Source of the DNA: Deltaproteobacteria bacterium
GTDB lineage: Bacteria; Myxococcota; Myxococcia; Myxococcales; 40CM-4-68-19
NCBI GenBank assembly: GCA_005879095.1
Contig: VBLM01000207.1
Coordinates: 1 to 10,142, forward strand
Reading direction: 5' to 3'
DNA: 10,142 nt
A model generated the notes under the pieces. The model ran no database searches and was not told the DNA's origin. It worked only from the letters and a program-made list of their open reading frames with translations. How positions within the stretch are numbered: the first letter of the stretch is position 1; every line of letters begins with the position of its first letter. Both the position numbers and the translations under genes were made by a program. This document shows positions 1-6,289 of this stretch, piece after piece.

Positions 1-1
1 C

Positions 2-715
2 GACGAGCTGCCGCCCCTGCCGCCTTCGTTGCGCTCACCCGATCGCGGCCACGGCTCGATGCGCGCCGGCCTCGGCGGCGGCGCATCTTCCGACACTGGC
101 GGGTTTGCCACTGTCGATTTTCGTCTCGCGCTCCACGACCTCCTCGATCCACCCGCTGGATATCCGGAGCTGGCAAAGCTCGAGTTCCTGCCGATGCGCT
201 TTCGCTACAACGTCCGCGCGCAGACGTTGTGGCTCGAGAGCGCATGGCTCGCCGACGTCGCCTCGGTCGCGCCGATGGATCGGTTCGATCAGCCGATCAG
301 CTGGAAGATGCGCGCGGGCGCAATGACTTTGCGCGACGCCGGCTGCAACGGCTGCCTCGCGGGAGCCTTCGAAACCGGCGGCGGCGCGTCGCTGGCGTTC
401 TTCGATGACCGGCTGGCGCTGCTGGCGACGGCAGATGCGACGGTGGTCGCGACGCCGCACTTGCAGGGCCTCAACGAATGGCCGGCCCGCATCGGCCTCG
501 GACCGTCGGGCTTGATGCGGGCGCGGATCGGCGATTCCGTGGTGCTGCTCGGCGCGGCGCAGTGGCAGTACTTGCCCGCCGCCGAGCCGCGCTCGCTGTT
601 CCGGCTCGGGGGTTCCGCGCGCTTCACTCTGCCGGGCGGGTTCTCCCTCTCCGCCGAGCTCACGCGAATTCCGGGCGCGACCGAGCTGGCCGTTGCGCTG
701 CTCGCGTACTTCTAG
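2..715 (+). CDS. DUF4105-type envelope protein, C-terminal part (5' end off window)
   Basis: The frame is open from base 2, so 237 C-terminal residues are visible and the true start lies upstream; the TTG at 29 is not a credible start. The segment resembles the C-terminal region of DUF4105 (Lnb N-terminal periplasmic domain) proteins: an S-P-D-x-G-H-G-S-x-R motif (residues about 10-20 of the visible part), then an ALHDLLDPPAGY stretch, then MDRFDQPISWK about 60 residues later. In that family these precede a C-terminal outer-membrane barrel-like domain (DUF7840-like). The remainder alternates polar and hydrophobic residues, is rich in Gly and aromatics, and ends in a terminal Phe, as outer-membrane beta-barrel proteins often do. 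Two cysteines sit close together (C-N-G-C). The substrate and role are unknown. It lies 49 nt upstream of the next plus-strand gene and may be co-transcribed with it. The family call is from memory of motifs, not a search. Confidence 0.62.
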   Translation, partial: DELPPLPPSLRSPDRGHGSMRAGLGGGASSDTGGFATVDFRLALHDLLDPPAGYPELAKLEFLPMRFRYNVRAQTLWLESAWLADVASVAPMDRFDQPISWKMRAGAMTLRDAGCNGCLAGAFETGGGASLAFFDDRLALLATADATVVATPHLQGLNEWPARIGLGPSGLMRARIGDSVVLLGAAQWQYLPAAEPRSLFRLGGSARFTLPGGFSLSAELTRIPGATELAVALLAYF

Positions 716-752
716 TCTGCTGTGATCGTCGGAACGCCGTAGCATTCGTCGC

Positions 753-758
753 GGAGGG
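753..758 (+). promoter_or_regulatory. Ribosome binding site deciding the GTG start at 765
   Basis: GGAGGG, six nt upstream of GTG at 765. This strong Shine-Dalgarno match supports the GTG start over any later ATG in the same frame. Confidence 0.7.
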
Positions 759-764
759 CCGAGA

Positions 765-1514
765 GTGGAAGCAGGGACTCTCGTCAATGAGTTGAAACGG
801 CGGCGCGTCTTTCGCGCCCTGGTCGTATACGGTGTCGTTGCTTTTGCCGTCCTCCAGATCATCGAGCCGGTCATGCACGGCCTGCACTGGCCCGACGCCG
901 TGCTTTCCGGTGTCGTCATCGGCCTTGCGATTGCAGGACCGGTAGTGGTCGCCATCGCGTGGATTTTTGACGCAAACGACGCCGGCAGCCGCTCGCGGCT
1001 AGGGCTCGTGCTTGTCGGTCTCAGCGTAGTCGTCGCCGGAGGATTCCTCGCCTTCTCCTTGCGCAAGGTGCGCGCCGCGCTCGGTTCGATTCAGTTCAAG
1101 GGGCTACCCGTAGAGGCCGTGATCCACGTGGACGGCGAATCGCACGCCTCAGACAAGCCCGTCTACCTGCGAGAAGGCACACACGAGTTCGAGATCCTCG
1201 CGCCGGGCTATGAATCGCGCCCCGGCGTAGTCTGGATGACGAAGAACCTGGCGCTTGTCTTCGACATCTCTTTGAAACCGCTGCCCGGAAGGCTCTCGGT
1301 ATCCAGCGAAGAGCCGGTCACTTGCACTGTCGCGCCGTTGGGCGGTCCGGCGCGCACGGAGAAGGTCGGGCCGGACACGCCACTTAAAATCGATCGCCCG
1401 GCCGGCACCATGCACGTCAAGTGCGTGAAGCCGGGTGCGGCAGCCTTCGAGCGAACCGTGAAGATCGAGCCCGGCCGTTCCGAGTACATCGAAGTGACCT
1501 TCGCGTCGAAATGA
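765..1514 (+). CDS. Membrane protein with PEGA-like periplasmic domain
   Basis: 249 residues, GTG start behind a GGAGGG site. The N-terminus (residues 8-70) has the pattern LKRRRVFRALVVYGVVAF followed by two hydrophobic segments (about 17-35 and 45-67). This resembles the membrane module often placed before TPR, cyclase or regulatory domains in proteobacterial proteins of the ELKRRNVFRVA type. A third hydrophobic segment lies at about 79-98. Residues about 108-172 look like a PEGA domain (small beta-rich repeat: GLPVEAVIHVDGE, then YLREGTHEFEILAPGYE), and about 176-247 may be a second, more divergent copy. With three helices the C-terminal part is probably outside the cytoplasm. No catalytic motif is visible, so the function is unknown; PEGA domains are usually associated with the cell envelope. 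Its stop is 6 nt from the convergent coxD stop. Confidence 0.7.
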   Translation: MEAGTLVNELKRRRVFRALVVYGVVAFAVLQIIEPVMHGLHWPDAVLSGVVIGLAIAGPVVVAIAWIFDANDAGSRSRLGLVLVGLSVVVAGGFLAFSLRKVRAALGSIQFKGLPVEAVIHVDGESHASDKPVYLREGTHEFEILAPGYESRPGVVWMTKNLALVFDISLKPLPGRLSVSSEEPVTCTVAPLGGPARTEKVGPDTPLKIDRPAGTMHVKCVKPGAAAFERTVKIEPGRSEYIEVTFASK

Positions 1515-1520
1515 GTATCG

Positions 1521-1937
1521 TTACTCCTCTGCCGGCATCTCGTGCTCCAGGAGGCCTTCCGGTTGCGAGCGTTCCGTGCCGAAGGGCGCTCCCGCCGGCG
1601 TGGCCGGCTTGAAGCGCGTGGCCACGTCCGCGACGGTGAAGAACATCAGCAGCGCGAGGAACACCAGCGCGGTGACGAACACCAGCCGGGTCGCGCCGCT
1701 CGATTCCTTCAGGTGCATGAAGATCAAAGCGACCATTGCCGACTTGATGCAGGCGATCGAGAGCGCGAGCGGCAGTGCCCAGCCGCCGAGGTGCATGGTT
1801 CCGGTGACGTAGGTGAGCGCGGTGAAGAAGAGCAGCGCGATCCAGACCACCAGGTACGGCACCGCCGAATGGCCGTGCTCCTCGTGCCGGTCGTCGGGCG
1901 AATGCAGCTTGTCGGAAGGCAGCGCGCTCTCGGCCAC
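1521..1937 (-). CDS. coxD: caa3-type cytochrome c oxidase subunit IV
   Basis: 138 residues. GTG start at 1937, six nt after an AGGAG site. Three hydrophobic helices (about 27-46, 52-75 and 83-103). The second carries the family signature IKSAMVALIFMHLK (residues 64-77), matching the K-x-x-x-V-A-x-x-F-M-H-L pattern of the small subunit IV of bacterial caa3 oxidases (COX4_pro-like). Subunit IV is a structural membrane subunit near CoxC and carries no cofactor. The N-terminus is His/Asp-rich and the C-terminus is a roughly 30-residue Pro/Glu-rich tail. It is the last gene of the operon, 9 nt after coxC, and appears complete. Confidence 0.88.
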   Translation of the reverse strand: MAESALPSDKLHSPDDRHEEHGHSAVPYLVVWIALLFFTALTYVTGTMHLGGWALPLALSIACIKSAMVALIFMHLKESSGATRLVFVTALVFLALLMFFTVADVATRFKPATPAGAPFGTERSQPEGLLEHEMPAEE

Positions 1938-1943
1938 GGACGG

Positions 1944-1948
1944 CTCCT
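1944..1948 (-). promoter_or_regulatory. Ribosome binding site of coxD
   Basis: AGGAG on the minus strand, six nt before the GTG start at 1937. It overlaps the TAG stop of coxC, which supports both the GTG start and coupling to coxC. Confidence 0.65.
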
Positions 1949-2540
1949 AGATCAGATACAGCAGCGGATAGAGGAAGATCCAGACCAGGTCCACGAGGTG
2001 CCAGTAGAGTCCGCCCAGCTCGAGGCCGGTGTAATAGCGCGACGAATAACGGCCCTGCAGCGTGCGCCAGAGCAGCCAGGAGAGCACGCTCATGCCGGCC
2101 ACGACGGCGACTTTCACCTCTTCGGAGGCGTAATACTTTCCCGGCAGGGCGTGCTCGCGGAAATGCTCGCTGTATTCGACCGCCTTGATGCCGAGGAAGC
2201 CGAGCGCGAACAGGATCGTCAGCGCCAGGCAGATGGCCGCGGCGCGCGGGTGGTCGGTGCGCGCGAAATGGATCGACATCGCGACGGTGAAGCTGGAGGT
2301 GATCAGCACCACCGTGTTCAGCGTGCCGAGCGTGATGTTCAGGTGCCGGCTGCACTCGGTGAAGGCGAGCTGGAATTGAAAGCGATAGACCGCATACCCG
2401 GTGAAGAGTCCGGCAAAGAGCAGGATGTCGGTAGAGCGGAAGAGCCACATCCCCAGCTTCATCGCCTCGTTCTGGCGATCGAGCGAGGAGAAGTGGTGCG
2501 CGAGGATCCCTTCCGGCAGGCCGGCTGCTTCATCCGACAT
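1947..2540 (-). CDS. coxC: Cytochrome c oxidase subunit III (internal in-frame loss)
   Basis: 197 residues. ATG start at 2540 with GGGAG upstream, overlapping the coxA end by 11 nt. It is a heme-copper oxidase subunit III, recognised by LGMWLFRSTDILLFAGLFTG (29-48), the SRHLN/LNTVVLITSS region (64-83), FLGIKAVEYSEHF (115-127), and LYWHLVDLVWIFLYPLLYL (178-196) at the C-terminus. Subunit III is a cofactor-free membrane subunit that stabilises the oxidase core. Oddity: between A145 and V146 about 20 residues seem missing. Homologues have an aromatic-rich helix here with the near-invariant TGLHALHV-type motif, but this sequence runs directly from SEEVKVA to VVAGMSVLSW. The frame is kept, so the product may be made, but it lacks most of one helix. 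The junction is near 2105. Confidence 0.9.
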   Translation of the reverse strand: MSDEAAGLPEGILAHHFSSLDRQNEAMKLGMWLFRSTDILLFAGLFTGYAVYRFQFQLAFTECSRHLNITLGTLNTVVLITSSFTVAMSIHFARTDHPRAAAICLALTILFALGFLGIKAVEYSEHFREHALPGKYYASEEVKVAVVAGMSVLSWLLWRTLQGRYSSRYYTGLELGGLYWHLVDLVWIFLYPLLYLI

Positions 2541-3681
2541 GGATGACTCCCGGCGGCTCGTGCGTGCGGTAGTCGTGCGGCATCTGGGTGATGGTCGGGA
2601 TCTCGTCGAAGTTGTGCGTCGGCGGCGGCGAAGCGGTCAGCCACTCGAAGCCCTTCGAGCCCCACGGATTCTGCTCGGACTGCTGGCCCCAGCGCAGCGC
2701 GATGACCAGATAGATGACGATCATGAGGAATCCGAATCCGAGCAGCGTCGAGCCCGCGGTCGAAGCGACGTTCAGCGCCTGGAAATGTTCCGGGTACTGG
2801 TAATAGCGGCGCGGCATTCCGAAATTACCGAGCAGGAATTGCGGCACGAACGTCGCGTTGAAGCCGAGGATGATCAGCGACGCGGCAACCAGGCCCCAGC
2901 CCTCGTGGTACGTCTTGCCGAACATCTTGGGGAACCAGTAGTGGAGCGCGGCGAGGAAGGCCATCACCGAGGCGCCCACCATGATGAAGTGGAAGTGCGC
3001 GACGACGAAGTACGTGTCATGCCAGTGGATGTCGAGCGAGGTCGTCGCCAGCGCGACGCCGAAGCCGCAGATGTATGCGAACGGCGTCTTGAAGGCGATG
3101 GCGCCGCGGTACATCGTTCCGATCCAGTTGAATACCTTGATTGCGGTAAAGACGCCGACCAGCATCGACAAGATTCCGAACGCGCCGGCGTCGAACGTGC
3201 TCTGGCCGGCGACGAAGAGATGATGGCCCCAGGTGAAGAAGCCGACGAAGGCGATGCCGATGCTGCTCATCGCGATCGCTTTGTACCCAAACGGATTCTT
3301 TCGCGAGAAGGCGGATACCGTCTCGGAGATCACGCCCATCGCGGGCAGGATCATGATGTAGACCGCGGGGTGCGAGTAGAACCAGAACATGTGCTGGAAC
3401 AACACCGGGTCGCCGCCGCGCGCGGGGTCGAACATTCCGAATCCGGCGAACCGCTCGACCGAGACGATCAATACGGTGATGCCGAGCACCGGCGTGGCGA
3501 TGACCTGGATGATGCTCGTGGCGTAGCTCGCCCAGACGAAGAGCGGGAGGCGCATCCACGTCAGGCCCTCGCCGCGCATCGTGTGCGTGGTGACGATGAA
3601 GTTCAGGCCCGTGAGGATGGACGAGAACCCGACGATGAACACGCCGAGGAGGATCGGGACGACGGAGTATAAAAAGTCCAA
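2530..3681 (-). CDS. coxA: Cytochrome c oxidase subunit I, 3' part (frame broken from 5' part)
   Basis: Catalytic subunit of the caa3 oxidase, C-terminal about 377 residues. Homology begins at VVPILLGVF (codons from 3663); the TTG at 3681 merely opens the frame. Ligands and channel residues counted from that VV: CuB His98 and cross-linked Tyr102 in WFYSHPAVY (the YSHPxVY form marks an A2-type oxidase lacking the E286 equivalent), CuB His147/His148 in WGHH, K-channel Lys176 in FTAIKVF, and heme a3 His223 and heme a His225 in VVAHFHF. All metal ligands of this part are intact. A second defect is an in-frame loss of about 10 residues in the helix after KTPFAYICGF (junction near 3060), where homologues have an FLFTxGGxTG stretch. 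The C-terminal tail after the last helix is about 50 residues. The stop overlaps coxC. Confidence 0.92.
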   Translation of the reverse strand: MDFLYSVVPILLGVFIVGFSSILTGLNFIVTTHTMRGEGLTWMRLPLFVWASYATSIIQVIATPVLGITVLIVSVERFAGFGMFDPARGGDPVLFQHMFWFYSHPAVYIMILPAMGVISETVSAFSRKNPFGYKAIAMSSIGIAFVGFFTWGHHLFVAGQSTFDAGAFGILSMLVGVFTAIKVFNWIGTMYRGAIAFKTPFAYICGFGVALATTSLDIHWHDTYFVVAHFHFIMVGASVMAFLAALHYWFPKMFGKTYHEGWGLVAASLIILGFNATFVPQFLLGNFGMPRRYYQYPEHFQALNVASTAGSTLLGFGFLMIVIYLVIALRWGQQSEQNPWGSKGFEWLTASPPPTHNFDEIPTITQMPHDYRTHEPPGVIHVG

Positions 3682-4124
3682 CCGGTGTCCGCGCCGCCGT
3701 GGACCATGCCGTAGATCGCGATCGCCGCTCCCGCCAGGTACAGGTAGAACGACGCGAGGTTGATCCGGGGGAAGGCGACGTCGCGCGCGCCGATCATCAG
3801 CGGGAGCACAAAGTTGCCGAACGCCGACGGAATCGACGGGATGAGGAAGAGGAAGATCATCACGATGCCGTGAAGCGTGAAGAGCCGGTTGTAGCTGAGC
3901 GCGTCCATCAGGAACGGCCCTGGCTGGAGCAACTTCATCCGCAGCGTCAACGCGAAGATGGCGCCGAGAAAGAAGGCGGCGATCACCGCGATCAGGAACA
4001 TCACGCCGACGCGCTTATGGTCGCGCGTGTTCAGCCACGACATCACCGTCGTGCCGTCGGTCAGGTAGCTCGGCGCCGGCGGCGTTCCGGCGAGCCGGGC
4101 GCTATCGGGTTCGGACAGGCGCAT
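3603..4124 (-). CDS. coxA: Cytochrome c oxidase subunit I, 5' part (frame broken)
   Basis: N-terminal part of CoxA. Residues 1-154 are homologous; the remaining codons to the stop at 3603 are out-of-frame tail. Landmarks are WLNTRDHKRVGVMFL (30-44), the heme a ligand His85 in LFTLHGIVMI, FGNFVLPLMIGA (102-113) and GGADTGWTFYTP (143-154). After Pro154 homologues continue with a YSxxYSNxxVV segment, but here the sequence jumps to the 3' part in another frame. The two parts fit with about 9 codons (roughly 28 nt) missing. Start chosen at 4124 because GGAAGGA lies seven nt upstream; it overlaps the coxB end by 23 nt. ATG Met28 is a weaker alternative start. Together the parts give about 531 residues, slightly short of a typical caa3 CoxA. 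Confidence 0.9.
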   Translation of the reverse strand: MRLSEPDSARLAGTPPAPSYLTDGTTVMSWLNTRDHKRVGVMFLIAVIAAFFLGAIFALTLRMKLLQPGPFLMDALSYNRLFTLHGIVMIFLFLIPSIPSAFGNFVLPLMIGARDVAFPRINLASFYLYLAGAAIAIYGMVHGGADTGWTFYTPSSRSSSACSSSGSRPSSRA

Positions 4125-5154
4125 AGGCAGGTCCTTCCGACGGTCCGGTGCGGACCGCGTCGCTCTGCAGCGACTTGATGTATTCGACCAGGGCCGCGAC
4201 CTCCGGCCCCGAGATCTTGCCCTCGAAGCTCGGCATCACCGGCTGGAACCCGTCGACGACTTCCTGCGCGGGGTCCATCATCGAGCGGGTGAGATAGGCC
4301 TCGTCCGCGTCGATCAGCTTGCCGTCGTTGAGCCTCTCGCGGCGGTGGTAGAGGTCGAGCCAGGTCGGGCCGATGTGGCGCGTTCCGTCGGTGGAGTGGC
4401 ACTTGAAGCAGCCCTGCTCGGCGGCCACGCGCTTGCCCTGCTCGACGAGATTCCCGAGCGGCGGAGCGAAGTCGAACAGGGTCGGCGCGCCGTCCTGTCT
4501 GCTGGCAAGGCCCCGCTTCTGCGACGCCAGCCAATCCTCGTAATCCTGCGGGCGCATCACGATCACTTCGCCGCGCATGATCGAGTGGCCGGCGCCGCAA
4601 TACTCGGCGCAGAGGATTTGATAACGGCCGGGCTCGACGGCGTTGAACCATTGATCGGTGTAGCGGCCCGGCAGCACGTCCTTCTTCATGCGGAACTCGG
4701 GCACGTAGAAGGAATGGATCACGTCGCGCGAGGTCATCAGCAGGCGCACGTTGCGGCCCGCCGGCACGCGCAGCACGTTGATGGCGTTGGGTCCGTCGGG
4801 ATAGGCGAACTTCCACATCCACTTCTTGCCCATCACGTAGACGTCCATCGAGTCCGAGGGTGGCGTCTGCTGGCGGACGAACTCGGCGAAACCGATGAAG
4901 AACCAGAGCAGGAAGAAGAAGAGCGGCACGATGACGAAGAGCGCTTCCATCCATACCGGCGGCTCGATGTGCGGCGTGGTCTGCGTATCGGAGCGGCGGC
5001 GGTAGAGGATGAAGAAGAAGATGGCGGTGAGGCCGACCGCGGTCGAGACCGCGAAGGTGGTGAGGATGACGAAGAAGTGGAGCTGATCGATGTCGCGCGC
5101 GAACGTCGACGCCTGGTCGGGCAGGAACAGGAGTCTGCGCAAAAGCTCGTTCAT
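4102..5154 (-). CDS. coxB: caa3-type cytochrome c oxidase subunit II with fused cytochrome c
   Basis: 350 residues, ATG in a 4-nt ATGA overlap with the sco stop. Two N-terminal helices (about 24-51 and 67-90) anchor a periplasmic cupredoxin domain binding the dinuclear CuA centre: His147 (HSFYVPEF), Cys182, Glu184, Cys186, His190 and Met193 (CAEYCGAGHSIM). The aromatic electron-entry patch is KKWMWKFAYP (110-119). A C-terminal class I cytochrome c domain (about 235-330) has C249-F-K-C252-H253 and a probable axial Met307 in VMPSF. The fused heme domain defines the caa3 type: it accepts electrons from ACIII and hands them to CuA. All ligands are present and the gene looks complete and undamaged, in contrast to coxA and coxC beside it. 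Confidence 0.95.
   Translation of the reverse strand: MNELLRRLLFLPDQASTFARDIDQLHFFVILTTFAVSTAVGLTAIFFFILYRRRSDTQTTPHIEPPVWMEALFVIVPLFFFLLWFFIGFAEFVRQQTPPSDSMDVYVMGKKWMWKFAYPDGPNAINVLRVPAGRNVRLLMTSRDVIHSFYVPEFRMKKDVLPGRYTDQWFNAVEPGRYQILCAEYCGAGHSIMRGEVIVMRPQDYEDWLASQKRGLASRQDGAPTLFDFAPPLGNLVEQGKRVAAEQGCFKCHSTDGTRHIGPTWLDLYHRRERLNDGKLIDADEAYLTRSMMDPAQEVVDGFQPVMPSFEGKISGPEVAALVEYIKSLQSDAVRTGPSEGPAYAPVRTR
4132..4138 (-). promoter_or_regulatory. Ribosome binding site of coxA
   Basis: GGAAGGA on the minus strand, seven nt before the ATG at 4124 and inside the end of coxB. It supports the upstream coxA start over the internal ATG at Met28. Confidence 0.65.
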
Positions 5155-5903
5155 GCCTTGTGCCTCTCGCGCCACCAGAGGACGCCGAGCAGAGCCGCGA
5201 GCGCGACGGCGAACGCGCCGGAGCCGATGCGGAGCGCGCCCATCACGTAGAAGTGATACTTGCGGCTCGCGGGATCGTATTTGAAGCAGCGCAAGAGAAC
5301 GCGGTCGAGCGTGGTGCCGGCGCGCCCCTGCGCGGCTTCGAGCAGAGCGAGCTTCATGTCGCGCGGAGCGATCTCGATTCCGTAGAGGTAGCGCGAGATC
5401 TTTCCGTCGGGCCCGAGGACGACGCTGACCGCCGGATGCTCGAATTGCTGCGCTTCGGAATCCCAGCGGTAATGGAAGCCGACCGAATCGGCGAGCGCGC
5501 GAATCGCTCTCTCGCCGCCGGTCAGATAGGGCCAATCGGCGGGCCGCGCTTTGGCGGCATTCTTCAAAGTCTGAAGGTATCCGCCCTGCCTCAACCGTGC
5601 TTCTGCAACCAAATCTTTAGGCGAGAAGGAGACGGTCAATCCGTAATAATCCTCGCCCAGCTTCAGATCGGTCTGGTTGAGCGCGCGAATCACGCCCTGC
5701 TGCACCAGGCTGCACAGCATCGGGCAATCGAAATAGATCAGCGTCAGCAGCACCGGTTTGCCGCGCGCAGACAGATCGCGCAGCTGGACGTGGTTGGCCG
5801 CGGTGTCCATGAACGGCGCGTCGGCGACGCGCTCGCCGAGCCGCTCGACGACGTCGACCGGCTCGGCGACGGCGGCTGCCGCCACGAGGAGCGCCGCGAT
5901 CAT
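5151..5903 (-). CDS. SCO1/SenC-type copper chaperone for oxidase assembly
   Basis: 250 residues, ATG start at 5903 in an ATGA overlap with the upstream gene, with AGGAG seven to eight nt before it. Short hydrophobic signal segment (1-13), then a thioredoxin-like domain. The copper-binding pair is C60-P-M-L-C64 (FDCPMLC) and the third ligand is probably His156 (FEHPAVSVVL). The segment PDGKISRYLYGIEIAPRDMK (165-184) is typical of the SCO variant found in ACIII-oxidase operons. A C-terminal helix (about 227-244) ending in a basic tail would anchor it in the inner membrane, so the domain faces the periplasm. It is expected to load copper into CuA of the CoxB made from the next gene. The family is clear and length is normal. 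Confidence 0.9.
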   Translation of the reverse strand: MIAALLVAAAAVAEPVDVVERLGERVADAPFMDTAANHVQLRDLSARGKPVLLTLIYFDCPMLCSLVQQGVIRALNQTDLKLGEDYYGLTVSFSPKDLVAEARLRQGGYLQTLKNAAKARPADWPYLTGGERAIRALADSVGFHYRWDSEAQQFEHPAVSVVLGPDGKISRYLYGIEIAPRDMKLALLEAAQGRAGTTLDRVLLRCFKYDPASRKYHFYVMGALRIGSGAFAVALAALLGVLWWRERHKA

Positions 5904-6289
5904 TTGCGATGCTCCTGCACCACCAGCTCCATGGCGCGGTCGATGGGCATGTGCACGGTGCCGGCTTTGCGATCGACCCAGCCCCAGGTCTCGAGGCGCT
6001 GCGTGCGGTCGGTGCGATAGTTCTGCAGCGCGCGCGTCACGTCGAACGGCGTCTGATCGACGATGCCGATCTCGGCTTGTCCCATCTGCAGCGGCATCGG
6101 ATCGGGCCCCATCGGCTGCAGCGCCTTCTCGCGCGCGTGCAGCATCCGCAGCACGATCAGGATCGAGATGGCGAAGACGATGACCGAGCCGATCCCGACG
6201 CCGAGGACGGCGCTCCACTTGATGCCTTCCTCGGCTTGCGCCTCGGGCGGCGCCATGTGCTCGGTTGCATGTGAAGGCTTGTGGCTCAC
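5900..6289 (-). CDS. Unnamed single-helix protein of the ACIII-oxidase operon
   Basis: 129 residues. GTG start at 6289 overlaps the actF TGA by 4 nt (GTGA); the only upstream purine run is GAGG, rather distant, so translation probably relies on coupling. Residues 1-22 are a hydrophilic His/Glu-rich N-terminus, about 27-49 form one membrane helix, and about 50-129 are soluble. The C-terminal half has a conserved-looking core, TWGWVDRKAGTVHMPIDRAM (101-120). I recall proteins with a GWVD-x-x-x-G-x-V-x-x-P-I-x-x-A-M pattern between actF and sco in other operons of this type, but know of no assigned function. No CxxCH or other metal motif is seen. Its position suggests a role as an accessory subunit or assembly factor linking ACIII and oxidase. 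Confidence 0.82.
   Translation of the reverse strand: MSHKPSHATEHMAPPEAQAEEGIKWSAVLGVGIGSVIVFAISILIVLRMLHAREKALQPMGPDPMPLQMGQAEIGIVDQTPFDVTRALQNYRTDRTQRLETWGWVDRKAGTVHMPIDRAMELVVQEHRK

Noticed and set aside
1513..1526. Small inverted repeat GAGTA-TCGT-TACTC spanning the two convergent stop codons, a possible bidirectional terminator.
   Set aside because: The stem is only 5 bp, AT-containing, and has no T-run on either side; it may be chance. No convincing terminator for either strand was found.
2401..3672. Long plus-strand open frame opposite coxA.
   Set aside because: Same reasoning: antisense to the conserved oxidase sequence, with a charged composition and no domain.
3655..3685. Programmed ribosomal frameshift in coxA.
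   Set aside because: There is a run TTTTT nearby, but a simple slip would not restore the conserved YSxxYSN residues, which are physically absent; a deletion explains the site better.
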